A DNA stretch of 64,000 bases from Pontibacter sp. Tf4. GTDB lineage: Bacteria > Bacteroidota > Bacteroidia > Cytophagales > Hymenobacteraceae. The position numbers were made by a program, and so were the translations under genes. Location: NCBI RefSeq assembly GCF_014212495.1, contig NZ_JACKZC010000011.1, positions 62,001 through 126,000 on the forward strand, written 5' to 3'. Positions 1 through 8,873 of this stretch are shown here, in pieces (within the stretch, counting starts at the first letter, position 1; each line of letters opens with the position of its first letter). The notes beneath the pieces are model-generated. The model saw only the letters and a program-made list of their open reading frames with translations, had not been told where the DNA came from and did no database searches.

Positions 1-48
1 GCCTGGCCTGGTAAGCAATGCCCTGTAACAGGAAACTATAGACTATAG

Positions 49-80
49 AAAGGCTGCTCTGAAAAGGGCAGCCTTTTTTA
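49..80 (+). terminator. Rho-independent terminator of a gene upstream of the window
   Basis: Eight-base stem (AAGGCTGC at 50-57, GCAGCCTT at 68-75) followed by a T run. No coding sequence is visible before it, so the gene it serves ends outside the window. The rest of 1-261 holds no gene; it carries several TATAG-type motif copies and presumably the promoter of the gene starting at 262. Confidence 0.7.
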
Positions 81-261
81 TTGTACTTCTCACATCCGGA
101 TATATTAAATTGCACTGGCAGGTTACCGGAACTATAGTTGCTAATACGTTATAACTATAGTTTGTTAGCCTGAAATGCAGATCCGGCGAAACAAAAATTG
201 CACTGTAATACGTATTAAGTGCTTGCTGTTTACAATTTGTAAAAGTTTAATTTGATCAACT

Positions 262-684
262 ATGAAAAAGACAACCAAAACATACCTCGGAATAATGCTT
301 GCCGGCGCACTTAGCTTTTCGGTAGCAGCTGAGGCTGCAAACTATACGCTGAACACACAAGGAAACAAACCACTGACAACAGCGCAGCAGGATAACAACG
401 GAGTACCAGCCTTCGAGAAGGAGTTGTTAGGCCCGTATGCGGATATCAACAAAATTCCGGCTGCTGACCTGCGTGCCGCTTACATTACCTTGCTGGAGAG
501 CGTAAGAAGCCGCAGCGACAACTGGACAAACGCCGAATGGAACAAGGCCCAGGCCGTAATGAAGAAGCTGGATGCCCGTAAAAAAGTAGTGGAAAAAGAC
601 CTGGAGACTGACGATAAAGCCAAGATCAAGCTACTGCACGCCGAGCTTCGTGCCCTGGAAACCAAGAAAGACATTAAAGACTAA
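262..684 (+). CDS. Exported helical protein of unknown function
   Basis: 140 residues. Residues 1-26 form a clear Sec signal peptide (MKKTTK, hydrophobic core, cleavage after an AEAA-like site), so the product should reach the periplasm. The mature part is short and very polar; from about residue 70 it looks like a long charged helix or helical pair with regularly spaced Leu and alternating Lys/Glu (LDARKKVVEKDLETDD, LLHAELRALETKK). No catalytic motif or family is recognised. It is a single gene with its own strong terminator, converging on the HAD gene. A helical periplasmic adaptor or stress protein is possible, but this is only a guess. Confidence 0.75.
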   Translation: MKKTTKTYLGIMLAGALSFSVAAEAANYTLNTQGNKPLTTAQQDNNGVPAFEKELLGPYADINKIPAADLRAAYITLLESVRSRSDNWTNAEWNKAQAVMKKLDARKKVVEKDLETDDKAKIKLLHAELRALETKKDIKD

Positions 685-700
685 CACAAGCAACTATAAA

Positions 701-743
701 AAAGAGTGAGGCCGGTAAATGTAACCGGCCTCGCTCTTTTTTT
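701..743. terminator. Shared bidirectional terminator
   Basis: A long GC-rich stem (GAGTGAGGCCGGT / ACCGGCCTCGCTC, one G-T pair) is flanked by A and T runs. It lies between the convergent genes ending at 684 and 742 and can serve both. Confidence 0.85.
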
Positions 744-1449
744 ATAAGATCTCCTGTAGTTCGCTAAGGCAGTGTATTTCGTAAGTTGGTTTGGGGCGTA
801 GCTTTGTCCGGCTCTTTTCCGGGTTAAAATATACCTGGTCTATACCGGCGGCACGGGCACCCTCTATATCACATTCCAGGTTATCACCAATCATCAGGCA
901 CTCTTCCGGCTTTACTTTAATGCGTTCCAGTGCGTGCTCAAACATCCGCTTGTCTGGTTTTTTATAGCCGCAGCACTCCGACGTAACCACTTCCTGAAAA
1001 TAGCCATGCAAATTTGACGAGGTCATTTTAATTGCCTGCACATCTTTAAAGCCATTGGTAATAATATGCAGGCCATATTTAGGCTGCAGGTAGCTCAGCA
1101 CTTCGTGGGTATAAGGAAAAACGGCCGTTTTGGTAGGGCAGATGTCAGTATAGGCTTCAGATAGGCCCTGTGGCACATCTTCTGGTTTCAGGCCAAGGCC
1201 CGTCAGGGTTTTTACAAAGCGCTGTTCCCGTAATTCCTGCTGCGTTACTTTGCCTTTGTTATACTGGTCCCAGAGCAAGGTATTCACAAATTTGTACTTG
1301 CGGTAAAACGAGTTACAGTCAAACTTATTGAAGGCTGCCAGGTTATAGGTATGGAAAAGCGTGTGCAGTGTTTCTTCGGAGTTCTTCTCAAAATCCCAGA
1401 GGGTGTGGTCTAAATCGAAGAGGATATGGGAGTAAGCTTTCATGCGCAT
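742..1449 (-). CDS. YjjG-type HAD hydrolase, noncanonical pyrimidine nucleotidase
   Basis: 235 residues, usual length for the YjjG/TIGR02254 group of the haloacid dehalogenase superfamily. HAD motif I is LFDLDHTLWDF (residues about 10-20, nucleophile and acid-base Asp pair), motif II is IITNGF near 131, motif III is the Lys of CGYKKPDKRMF, and motif IV is MIGDNLECDIEGA. The alpha-helical C1 cap between motifs I and II fits nucleotide monophosphatases. Characterised relatives remove phosphate from non-canonical or damaged pyrimidine nucleotides; that substrate is inferred here. Cytosolic. The start could also be the second Met two codons in. Single gene that shares a terminator with its convergent neighbour. 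Confidence 0.88.
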   Translation of the reverse strand: MRMKAYSHILFDLDHTLWDFEKNSEETLHTLFHTYNLAAFNKFDCNSFYRKYKFVNTLLWDQYNKGKVTQQELREQRFVKTLTGLGLKPEDVPQGLSEAYTDICPTKTAVFPYTHEVLSYLQPKYGLHIITNGFKDVQAIKMTSSNLHGYFQEVVTSECCGYKKPDKRMFEHALERIKVKPEECLMIGDNLECDIEGARAAGIDQVYFNPEKSRTKLRPKPTYEIHCLSELQEIL

Positions 1450-1578
1450 AGTAGTTGAAAAAAGATAAACGGGCGGCTGCGGCTATTGTTTAAAATTGTA
1501 CTGTTTATGAGTTGAAATAAGCCGGTGTAATTGCCGGTTTAACAATAAAGTTCAGCCCGCCGAGTTATAGTCTATAGT

Positions 1579-1965
1579 TTAAAAATTAGCCCAGTGGCGG
1601 TTGTGGAGTTTATTTACGGCGAGTTCGCGGTTAGAGTACAGAATCTGGTAGGTTTCCTGGTCTTTCAGTAACGTGCTGTCGCGCTCCAGGTATGTAAATA
1701 TCTGGTTCAACAGGTCGGCTGCTTCTTCTTTCAGCGAATAATACACCCATTGGTCGAGCTTACGCGGAAATACGAGGCCGGCACTGCGCAGGTAAGCCAG
1801 ATGCCGCGAAGTTTTGGTCTGGGTAAAATCAAGTACCTGTTCCAGGTCTGAGATGCACATTTCCTTATTGCGCAGGATCAGGTGCAGGATACGTACCCGC
1901 GACTCATCGGCCAGCGCTTTAAAGATCTGTTCTCCGAAAGCTAAACTAAAATGTTTTAAACGCAT
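1579..1965 (-). CDS. ArsR/SmtB-family winged-helix regulator
   Basis: 128 residues from the ATG at 1965; an upstream in-frame Met at 1983 would add six residues. The N-terminal winged helix contains FKALADESRVRILHLIL and the recognition-helix region TQTKTSRHLAYLRSAGLV, typical of ArsR dimers. The usual metal-binding ELCVCDL is replaced by EMCISDL with only one Cys, so classical alpha-3 metal sensing looks unlikely; redox or metal-independent control is possible. The C-terminal 40 residues are a family-atypical tail (YLERDSTLLKDQETYQILYSNREL). It diverges from the gene at 2039 with about 70 bp between starts, so it may control itself and that gene. Confidence 0.85.
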   Translation of the reverse strand: MRLKHFSLAFGEQIFKALADESRVRILHLILRNKEMCISDLEQVLDFTQTKTSRHLAYLRSAGLVFPRKLDQWVYYSLKEEAADLLNQIFTYLERDSTLLKDQETYQILYSNRELAVNKLHNRHWANF

Positions 1966-2038
1966 GTTTCTGTTGCAATGCAAACAAAAATAACCAAAAG
2001 CTGCTATAATAAAATAATAAACCCTATAATTGTACTAC

Positions 2039-2695
2039 ATGAAGCCGATGACCAGTAACGTGAAGTTGTACAGAATTTTAGCAGCCACCATTTGTATTCT
2101 TGTTGCCTTTGCCCTGATGCCCGGGCAGGCCAAAGCGCAGGGCGATAAGCGCGTGGTGCAGTTGTCGGGTTTTGTAACTATAGGCGACAGCCTGTACGGC
2201 GTAAGCAGCGTGAGCGTATACGTGCCAAACACCAGCCGTGGTGTTCAGACCAACCGCTATGGATTCTTTTCGGTGCCTGTGCTTACCGGCGACACCGTTG
2301 TGTTCAGAGCACTTGGTTATAAAAAAGAAACGCTGGTCATCCCTAAAAATTACGCCTCCGATAGTTATTCTATTATTTTGCAGATGCAGGAAGATGCCGT
2401 TGAACTGGCAGAGGTACGTGTAATACCCTGGGCCACGGAGCGCGACTTTAAAGAAGCTGTAATGGCCCTGAAGCTGCCAGACGAAGGCCGCTCTGCCGCC
2501 ACCCGCAACCTGGACCCCGAACGCCTTCGCGAACTCTTTGACGTAGTGCCGATGGACGGCGCCGCCAACGCGAAAGTATTTAATCAGCAGCAACAGCTGC
2601 AGCAACAGAACCGGTATCTTTTGCCAACTATAAGTCCGTTTGCAGTGCTCAAGCTGATAGATATGCTGAAGAATGGGGAATTTAAGAAGAAATAA
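2039..2695 (+). CDS. Exported CarboxypepD_reg-like domain protein
   Basis: 218 residues from the ATG at 2039; an in-frame TTG at 2030 is less likely. Signal peptide residues 1-33 end in QAKAQG. Residues 40-115 form a carboxypeptidase-regulatory-like beta sandwich (GFVTIGDSLYGVSSVSVYV, FRALGYKKETLVIP), the module found at the N-terminus of TonB-dependent receptors, here standing alone. A helical, Gln-rich tail follows (QQQQLQQQ) with a basic end (GEFKKK). Probably periplasmic or outer-membrane associated; no enzymatic function is visible. A distant paralogue with the same order of parts is encoded at 50958-51608. It lies divergent from the ArsR-type gene. Confidence 0.8.
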   Translation: MKPMTSNVKLYRILAATICILVAFALMPGQAKAQGDKRVVQLSGFVTIGDSLYGVSSVSVYVPNTSRGVQTNRYGFFSVPVLTGDTVVFRALGYKKETLVIPKNYASDSYSIILQMQEDAVELAEVRVIPWATERDFKEAVMALKLPDEGRSAATRNLDPERLRELFDVVPMDGAANAKVFNQQQQLQQQNRYLLPTISPFAVLKLIDMLKNGEFKKK

Positions 2696-2891
2696 ACACA
2701 GCTGCGGCTGTTGCTCTTTGCTTGTTCCTGTAGCTATTTTGCTCCCTCCGTTTCCTGTTGCTAATACACCCCTTATGTTGTAAAAGTAACTAACAATTGT
2801 CCGTTTCGTTAGTTTGCAATGTAGCTATATACTGTAAGCTACATCCGTAACAGCGCTATTACGCTTGTTGCCAAGCTAAACATTGAAACGT

Positions 2892-4238
2892 ATGATTCCA
2901 TTTGCAGATCTTGCCCTTAATATACCCGAAACCCGAAAGCCGCGGGTTGTCATCATTGGTGGTGGCTTTGGCGGAATAAACCTGGCAAAAAAACTACGCG
3001 GTAAAAACTTCCAGGTAGTGATGTTTGATAAGCAGAACTATCATGGTTTCTGGCCGCTGCTATATCAGGTTGCTACAGCTGGTCTTGAGCCTGATGCCAT
3101 TGCAGAGCCGCTGCGCAAACTTTTCGGTTCCGACAATTATGAAGATTTCCACTTCCGGCTGGTGAAGGTGAAGAGCGTAAACCCTGTCACCAAAATAGTG
3201 CACACCCTTGTCGGGGATCTAAAATACGACTACCTGGTAATTGCTACCGGTACCAAAACCAACTACTTCGGCAACGACCAGATCAAGAAGTTCTCGTTCC
3301 CGCTGAAGCAGATACCGGATGCCCTGAACCTGCGCAGCCAGATGCTGCAATGTTTTGAGCAGGCCAGCATGACCCCGGACCCCGAAACCCAGCAAAGCCT
3401 GATGAACTTCGTGATAGTAGGAGGGGGACCAACCGGGGTGGAACTGGCCGGTGCGCTGGCCGAAATGAAACGCCACGTACTGCCCAGCGATTATCCGGGA
3501 GTGAACATCAATAAGATGAACATTTACCTGGTAGAGGGCATGGATCGCCTGCTGCCACCTATGTCGAAGGAGTCGAGCGAGAAGACCTATAAATACCTCA
3601 AGCACCTTGGTGTTAATGTAACTCTGAACACGCTGGTAGAAAGTTATGATGGGGAAGTGGCTGTCCTGAAAAACGGTGACCGGATCCATACCAACACACT
3701 GATATGGGCTGCCGGCGTAGCAGGTGCGCTGATCGACGGCCTGCCCCCTGAAACCGTGGAACGCGGTCGTATACTTGTGAACGAGTACAACCAGGTGCTG
3801 GGCTACCCGGAGGTGTTTGCCATAGGTGATATAGCGCTAATGAAGACGGATAAATGGCCGAAAGGGCACCCGGGTGTGGCACAGCCCGCCATTCAGCAAG
3901 GACAGCTATTGGGTAAGAACCTGGTGCGCCTGCAACGAAATGAACCCTTACAACCGTTCGAATACACCGACAAAGGTTCTCTGGCCATTATAGGTCGTAA
4001 CCAGGCTGTTGCCGATCTGCCGGGTAATATGCACTTCGGAGGGTTTATTGCCTGGGCCATCTGGCTGTTTGTGCACGTTATGGCGCTGGTTGGTTTCCGT
4101 AACAAGTTGGTGGTGCTGAGTAACTGGGTTTATAAATTCTTTACCTACGAGAACGGTACCCGCCTTATTATCCGGCCTTTCGTGCGTAAAGGCGACCGGG
4201 CAAAACAACGGTTTGTAGATCAGTATAACACAGATTAA
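2892..4238 (+). CDS. ndh: Type II NADH dehydrogenase (NDH-2)
   Basis: 448 residues from the ATG at 2892 (a TTG at 2883 is in frame but unlikely). Non-proton-pumping NADH:quinone oxidoreductase that feeds electrons to menaquinone at the inner face of the cytoplasmic membrane. The FAD-binding Rossmann motif is VVIIGGGFGGINLA (about residues 20-33) and the NADH-binding motif is FVIVGGGPTGVELAGAL (about 170-186). The FAD pyrophosphate and quinone-site segments are VFAIGDIA and QPAIQQGQ. The C-terminal 80 residues are amphipathic and hydrophobic (WAIWLFVHVMALVGFRNKLVV), as expected for membrane attachment. Single gene with a strong terminator. A ferredoxin-type or sulfide oxidoreductase is less likely because Cys pairs are missing. 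Confidence 0.93.
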   Translation: MIPFADLALNIPETRKPRVVIIGGGFGGINLAKKLRGKNFQVVMFDKQNYHGFWPLLYQVATAGLEPDAIAEPLRKLFGSDNYEDFHFRLVKVKSVNPVTKIVHTLVGDLKYDYLVIATGTKTNYFGNDQIKKFSFPLKQIPDALNLRSQMLQCFEQASMTPDPETQQSLMNFVIVGGGPTGVELAGALAEMKRHVLPSDYPGVNINKMNIYLVEGMDRLLPPMSKESSEKTYKYLKHLGVNVTLNTLVESYDGEVAVLKNGDRIHTNTLIWAAGVAGALIDGLPPETVERGRILVNEYNQVLGYPEVFAIGDIALMKTDKWPKGHPGVAQPAIQQGQLLGKNLVRLQRNEPLQPFEYTDKGSLAIIGRNQAVADLPGNMHFGGFIAWAIWLFVHVMALVGFRNKLVVLSNWVYKFFTYENGTRLIIRPFVRKGDRAKQRFVDQYNTD

Positions 4239-4241
4239 ACC

Positions 4242-4283
4242 ATAAACTATAAAAGCAGCTGGAAGGCTGCTTTTATAGTTTAT
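4242..4283 (+). terminator. NDH-2 terminator built around the iterated motif
   Basis: Perfect 18-bp stem with arms 4242-4259 and 4266-4283 and a 6-nt loop. The outer half of each arm is an AAACTATA / TATAGTTT sequence, so the window-wide iterated motif forms part of the hairpin and supplies its U-rich tail. Confidence 0.8.
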
Positions 4284-4950
4284 GTAAAAGGGTGCTATAG
4301 TTTTCCTCTGTCATCCTGAGCATTCTTGAGGCACGAGTCGAATAGAGCCCACATAGCTGCGAGGGATATCTTATTTGTCCCACAGTAACTATTGTCATTT
4401 CGAACAGGGTGAGAAATCTATCTCGAACTGTAGTTAACTTTGCCTACTATTCGACACAAACCATTTTATTATAGCTGCTTCTATTCCTGGGAGCTCTACT
4501 TACCTATAGTCTTATAGTTTCGTTGGCTCCCTCCCAGGCCGGGAGGCCCCGTCTTCGGGCATCGCGCCTTTGCCTTCTTGCTATCCTCCTGCGTCGGATT
4601 GCCTGCGGCACCGCAACAAGTCAAAGGCGCTCAACCCAAAGACTGAAATCACATTCGATAATTTATGATTTGGCTATAGTTACTGTGCTTGCTATTAGCT
4701 TGAGTAGATCAGCTTTTCTCGTGTTTGTATTTCCGTAGGGACAGGTCGTGACCTGTCCGCTCATGGTCTGTAACTATAGAACTATAGCTGAATCTATAGT
4801 AGCAGCATAAATTCCCCTCTTGAGAGGGGTAGGGGTGTGTTTCCTCTTAACCTTAAAACTATAATTTCAACTATAGAACTATACCCTAAACTATAGCCAC
4901 CAAGGCCCAATCCTGAAAATCCTTTAATCCTGTAAATCCTGATTCAGACA
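4284..4950. repeat. Gene-free stretch with several dispersed repeat families
   Basis: No convincing gene. In order it holds a TCATCCTGAGC / GTCATTTCGAACAGGGTGAG pair (about 4309-4422) of a type common between Bacteroidota genes; a GC-rich block beginning with the inverted repeat CCTCCC-5-GGGAGG at 4530-4546; the palindrome GGACAGGTC-GT-GACCTGTCC at 4739-4758; CCCCTC-TTGA-GAGGGG at 4814-4829; and an iterated TCAGGATTT-type unit (reverse strand) at 4909-4949 that recurs at 31287-31327. At least eight CTATAG copies lie between them. The 71-residue ORF at 4523-4738 is composed of repeat sequence and is not called. Confidence 0.75.
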
Positions 4951-4954
4951 AATA

Positions 4955-4987
4955 AAAAAGCCTTCGGAGAGCATCCGAAGGCTTTTT
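4955..4987 (-). terminator. Terminator of the M1 peptidase gene
   Basis: Perfect stem AAAAAGCCTTCGGA / TCCGAAGGCTTTTT with a 5-nt loop, 21 bp after the stop codon of the minus-strand peptidase gene. T runs on both strands. Confidence 0.85.
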
Positions 4988-5008
4988 ACCAACTATAAAC
5001 GCTAAACT

Positions 5009-7339
5009 TTAGCGGCCAGCGTTGTTGTTCTGTGAGGTGGTCTGACGCTGCATTGGGTTCGACTGGTTACGTTGCTGCTGCTGGAAGATCTCGAAGCGGC
5101 TTGGAGCCAGTTTGCGCGGGAAGTAGTTGTTCGATAACTCGGTATCCGCTGTCTGCAGGTATGGGTCCAGCTCGAAATTAACGACCGGCTTTTCCGTTAC
5201 AAAAACTTTTGTAATCTCCTCGTTATTGTAACGCCATACTTCAGCCGGAACATTTACTACTTCTTCGGTTCCATCTTCAAACGTCATCTTAACGATAAGT
5301 GGCATTACAAGGCCGCCAAGGTTCTTGAAACCAACCTCATAAAAGTTAAGGCCTGAGTCAAGGGTTTTCTTTTGCTCTGGGGTGAGGCCTTTCAGGAAGC
5401 CCTGGTAGCGCTGCTGGTCGGCAGCTGTAACAGCCAGCTCGTCGTAGCTGTTGTAAAAGTCGTTCAGTTCAGGGCGCAGTTCCACACGTGTTTTCTTAAT
5501 ATCCGTCAGGTTACGCTGCTCCGACAATGTTTTAGGGGCTTTGTTCTGCTCGGCACGCTTCTGGGCGCTTACAAATTCCGGGTTCTGCGAGTCGATCGTA
5601 TACCATTTCACTCCTTCAATAGAAATGTCGGTGTGGTCGGTAGTGTAGAACCAGCCTCTCCAGAACCAGTCCAGGTCAACGCCCGAGGCATCTTCCATCG
5701 TCCGGAAAAAGTCTGCCGGCATCGGGTGTTTAAAGGCCCAGCGTCTGGCGTATTCTTTAAAAGCGTAATCAAATAACTCGCGGCCCATTACGGTTTCGCG
5801 GAGCACGTTAAGAGCGGTAGCTGGCTTGCCGTAAGCGTTATTGCCAAACTGCAGCACCGATTCGGAGTTGGTCATGATCGGTACCTGGGTGTTCTTGGCG
5901 CTCTTCATGTAGTCCACTATGTTCTTTGGCTCACCCCGGCGCGACGGATAGTTACGTTCCCACACCTGCTCAGCCAGGTACTGCATAAAGGTATTCAGGC
6001 CTTCATCCATCCAGGTCCACTGGCGCTCATCCGAGTTAATGATCATCGGGAAGAAGTTGTGGCCCACTTCGTGAATAATTACAGAGATAAGGCCATACTT
6101 GGTGCGGTCTGAATATGTGCCATCCGGTTCAGGGCGATAGCCGTTGAATGAGATCATAGGGTACTCCATGCCGCCTACCGGACCGTGTACTGAAATGGCA
6201 ACCGGGTAAGGATAATCTATAGTATGTTTGGAGTAAACTTCCAGGGTATGCGCTACGGCTTCGGTAGAGTACTGGCCCCACAGCGGGTTACCTTCTTTCG
6301 GATAGTACGACATAGCCAGTACATTTTTGCCGGCTACGTTTACGTTCATGGCATCCCAGATAAACTTACGGGAGCTGGCCCACGCAAAATCGCGTACGTT
6401 TTTAGCAGCGTAAACCCAGGTTTTAGTGCCTTTTGCTTTGTTCTTCTCGGCTTTGGTGGCTTCTTCCTGTGTAACAATAACAATCGGCTTATCTGATTTG
6501 GCAGCCTGTGCCCAGCGCTTTTGCTGTGTTGAGGTCAGCACCTGGCTGGCGTTCTGCAGCTCGCCGGTTGCACCAACTATATGGTCGGCAGGTACGGTTA
6601 TGCTTACTTTGTAGTCGCCGAAAGGCAGGGCAAACTCACCGCTGCCCAGGAACTGCTTGTGCTGCCAGCCATTTACGTCGTCGTATACAGCCATGCGCGG
6701 AAACCACTGTGCCATTTCGTACAGGTAGTTGCCATCTCCCGGGAAGAACTCGTAGCCGGAGCGGCCGCCCAGCGTCAGCTGGTTGTTGATGTTGTGGTTC
6801 CAGTCGATGCTGAAGGTAAAGCTTTGCTTCGGATTCAGGTTAGCCGGCAGGTCTACACGCATCATGGTGTTGTTGATGGTGAACTTCAGCGGTTTACCAT
6901 TTTTGTCTTTCACCGACTTTATCTTAAACCCACCGTCAAAATCTTCGCGCGTCATGTATTCCACGGCACGCAGGGGCATCTGCTGGTTCAGCTCGCCGGT
7001 GCGGGTGGAATTGGCCATGGAGTTTGGCTCATAAATGTTCTGGTCCAGCTGCAGCCACAGGTAGGTCAGTACATCCGGCGAGTTGTTGGTGTAGGTTATT
7101 GTTTCAGAACCGGTAATGGACTGCTTCTCATCGTTCAGCTCTACTTTAATGTTGTAATCGGCGCGCTGCTGCCAGTACTGGTGGCCCGGCGCACCCGATG
7201 CCGAGCGGTAGGTGTTTGGTGTAGGAAGCTCCTGCTGCAATTGCTTGAATTTGGACTGATCAGTATTGCTTTGGGCCATGGTTGCAAACGGAGCCGCTGC
7301 CAGGCCGAAGAAAACTAAACCTGTGAGTAGGTTTTTCAT
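5009..7339 (-). CDS. Exported M1-family zinc metallopeptidase
   Basis: 776 residues. A signal peptide (residues 1-22, ending TMAQ) sends it to the periplasm or outside. Residues about 50-260 are the N-terminal beta saddle of M1 enzymes. The catalytic core has the exopeptidase motif GGMEYP, the zinc motif HEVGHNFFP, and the third zinc ligand Glu in WTWMDEGLNTF about 19 residues later. A helical domain with FFRTMEDASGVDLDWFWRGWFYTTD follows, then a C-terminal Bacteroidota-type extension ending in a Gln/Asn-rich tail. It likely removes N-terminal amino acids from imported or secreted peptides. Located 55 bp downstream of the HupE-like gene on the same strand, so the two may be co-transcribed. 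Confidence 0.93.
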   Translation of the reverse strand: MKNLLTGLVFFGLAAAPFATMAQSNTDQSKFKQLQQELPTPNTYRSASGAPGHQYWQQRADYNIKVELNDEKQSITGSETITYTNNSPDVLTYLWLQLDQNIYEPNSMANSTRTGELNQQMPLRAVEYMTREDFDGGFKIKSVKDKNGKPLKFTINNTMMRVDLPANLNPKQSFTFSIDWNHNINNQLTLGGRSGYEFFPGDGNYLYEMAQWFPRMAVYDDVNGWQHKQFLGSGEFALPFGDYKVSITVPADHIVGATGELQNASQVLTSTQQKRWAQAAKSDKPIVIVTQEEATKAEKNKAKGTKTWVYAAKNVRDFAWASSRKFIWDAMNVNVAGKNVLAMSYYPKEGNPLWGQYSTEAVAHTLEVYSKHTIDYPYPVAISVHGPVGGMEYPMISFNGYRPEPDGTYSDRTKYGLISVIIHEVGHNFFPMIINSDERQWTWMDEGLNTFMQYLAEQVWERNYPSRRGEPKNIVDYMKSAKNTQVPIMTNSESVLQFGNNAYGKPATALNVLRETVMGRELFDYAFKEYARRWAFKHPMPADFFRTMEDASGVDLDWFWRGWFYTTDHTDISIEGVKWYTIDSQNPEFVSAQKRAEQNKAPKTLSEQRNLTDIKKTRVELRPELNDFYNSYDELAVTAADQQRYQGFLKGLTPEQKKTLDSGLNFYEVGFKNLGGLVMPLIVKMTFEDGTEEVVNVPAEVWRYNNEEITKVFVTEKPVVNFELDPYLQTADTELSNNYFPRKLAPSRFEIFQQQQRNQSNPMQRQTTSQNNNAGR

Positions 7340-7394
7340 TTAAGTGTAGGTGAGTTAAGGTTATAGTTTAGTAAGGTGTAGTTGTGTTTGTAAA

Positions 7395-7988
7395 TCAAAA
7401 GATATTGGTTTCCATCATCAAAATCAAGGCGATGCCCGCTGCTGCACTCGAAAGTACCATGATCCAGTCGCGGCGCTTGGCATTGAACAGGTTCAGTATC
7501 AGGAAAGCCGCTAGCAGTAAGAGAAAAACGATCAGCAGCTGGCCCAGCTCAATACCGATGTTAAAGGCCAGCAACTGCAGCCAGGTATCGGAGTTTCGGC
7601 CAAGCAGGGATTTCAGGTAATTAGAGAAGCCCATGCCATGCACCAGTCCAAAGAACACCGCCATCAGGTTGTGCAACGAGAAGATGGTATGTTGCTTGCC
7701 GGCGGCCCCTTTCAGCTTAAAGAAGTTGGTAACGCAGGTAAAAAAGATCGTAACCGGTATCAGGAACTCGATGAGGGCGGTGTCGAACTGGATGATGTTG
7801 AACGTAGAGAGCGCCAGCGTAATAGAGTGCCCGATGGTAAAGCTGGTGACAAGTGCTATTACTTTACGCCAGTCGCCTAAGGTGTAAATCGCGCACAGGG
7901 CAAAAAGGAACAGCATGTGGTCGTAGGCCTGCAGGTTAAAAATATGATGAAAGCCCAGCTCTACGTAGGTGTAAAATACAGACGACAA
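7395..7988 (-). CDS. HupE/UreJ-family membrane protein
   Basis: 197 residues, probably starting at TTG (complement of 7986-7988), since no upstream ATG is available and the conserved N-terminus begins at once. Six or so transmembrane helices. HupE/UreJ signatures are present: GFHHIFNLQAYDHMLFLF, FTIGHSITLALS, FGLVHGMGFSNYL and FNIGIELGQL, with the His/Asp residues thought to pass nickel or related metal. No hydrogenase or urease genes are nearby, so the metal substrate is unclear. It precedes the M1 peptidase gene by 55 bp on the same strand; a metal supply role for that neighbour would be speculation, as M1 enzymes use zinc. Confidence 0.82.
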   Translation of the reverse strand: MSSVFYTYVELGFHHIFNLQAYDHMLFLFALCAIYTLGDWRKVIALVTSFTIGHSITLALSTFNIIQFDTALIEFLIPVTIFFTCVTNFFKLKGAAGKQHTIFSLHNLMAVFFGLVHGMGFSNYLKSLLGRNSDTWLQLLAFNIGIELGQLLIVFLLLLAAFLILNLFNAKRRDWIMVLSSAAAGIALILMMETNIF

Positions 7989-8136
7989 GGTTACAAAAGT
8001 ATAGTTGAAAGATTAGCCGGGCGGTAAATTAAGTGTTTAAACCTTTAATTGCAACTATAGGCTATTGGTGTAATTTACGATGCAGAATTATCTTAAATAA
8101 AAGGTATGGTCTCCTGAAAATTGTTACCTTTTGTAC

Positions 8137-8871
8137 ATGTTACGCCACCTCGGAAACCATAGAAATTTCAGGCACAATATCAGGCTGGCTGCAATCCTTT
8201 GCCTGATTGCCGGGTTTGTGAACATTGCCGGTCTGCTTGCCTTTGCAGTGCTCACTACTAACGTGACCGGCCACGTTGCCTATTTTGCCGAAAGCCTGTC
8301 GCAGGGCGATCTGCGCCTGGCGCGTATCATTGGGTTGTGGATGTTCCTGTTCCTGCTGGGCGCTTTTACCTCGAGCTTTATTATTGGCAGAATGGGCCGC
8401 GACCAGGTATTTGCCTATACTATACCCATATTGCTGGAGTTCGGCATTCTGCTGGTAAACGGCGTGTACGGCTATAGTTACGATGGCAGCCTGATCAGGA
8501 AAGAGTTTTTTGCGGGGAGTTTGCTTTTTGCCATGGGCCTGCAGAACGCCATGGTGTCCATGATATCAGGATCGGTGGTGCGTACCACACACTTAACAGG
8601 TATTTTTACGGATCTGGGTATAGAGCTGGCTGCCATTACGTTGCCTGTAGCGCAGCAGAAGCCCTGGTTGCGGCAGCGTATTTTGTTGCGGGTAGTCATT
8701 ATCCTTTTTTTTCTGGCGGGTGCTGTGGCAGGTGGCTACATTTATCCGGTATTGCGGCACTATACCTTCCTTATTCCGGCGGGCCTGCTTATAGTGGCCA
8801 TGTTCTACGATATTTCACGGGTGAAGCTAAAAAAACTGATCCGGCATTTCCGTTATCGGTTTGCCCGTTAA
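8137..8871 (+). CDS. YoaK family (DUF1275) membrane protein
   Basis: 244 residues from the ATG at 8137 (an in-frame TTG lies 6 nt upstream). Six or seven predicted transmembrane segments. DUF1275 features are NIRLAAILCLIAGFVNIAGLLAF, the conserved TTNVTGHVAYFAESL, the MGLQNAMVSMISGSVVRTTHLTGIFTDLGIEL block and a C-terminal membrane pair ending in a basic tail (FRYRFAR). Function of the family is unknown; transport has been suggested from topology alone. Single gene, with a bidirectional terminator shared with the convergent DUF4142 gene. Confidence 0.88.
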   Translation: MLRHLGNHRNFRHNIRLAAILCLIAGFVNIAGLLAFAVLTTNVTGHVAYFAESLSQGDLRLARIIGLWMFLFLLGAFTSSFIIGRMGRDQVFAYTIPILLEFGILLVNGVYGYSYDGSLIRKEFFAGSLLFAMGLQNAMVSMISGSVVRTTHLTGIFTDLGIELAAITLPVAQQKPWLRQRILLRVVIILFFLAGAVAGGYIYPVLRHYTFLIPAGLLIVAMFYDISRVKLKKLIRHFRYRFAR

Positions 8872-8873
8872 TA

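Noticed and set aside
2078..2605. 175-residue antisense ORF
   Set aside because: Opposite strand of a gene with a signal peptide and a recognised beta-sandwich domain.
4523..4738. 71-residue ORF in the gene-free stretch
   Set aside because: Its translation is low-complexity and Arg/Ser-rich and it is made of repeat blocks; no start signal or family support.
6581..7318. 245-residue antisense ORF inside the M1 peptidase
   Set aside because: Shadow of the peptidase gene; composition (Val/Gln-rich) is typical of an antisense frame.
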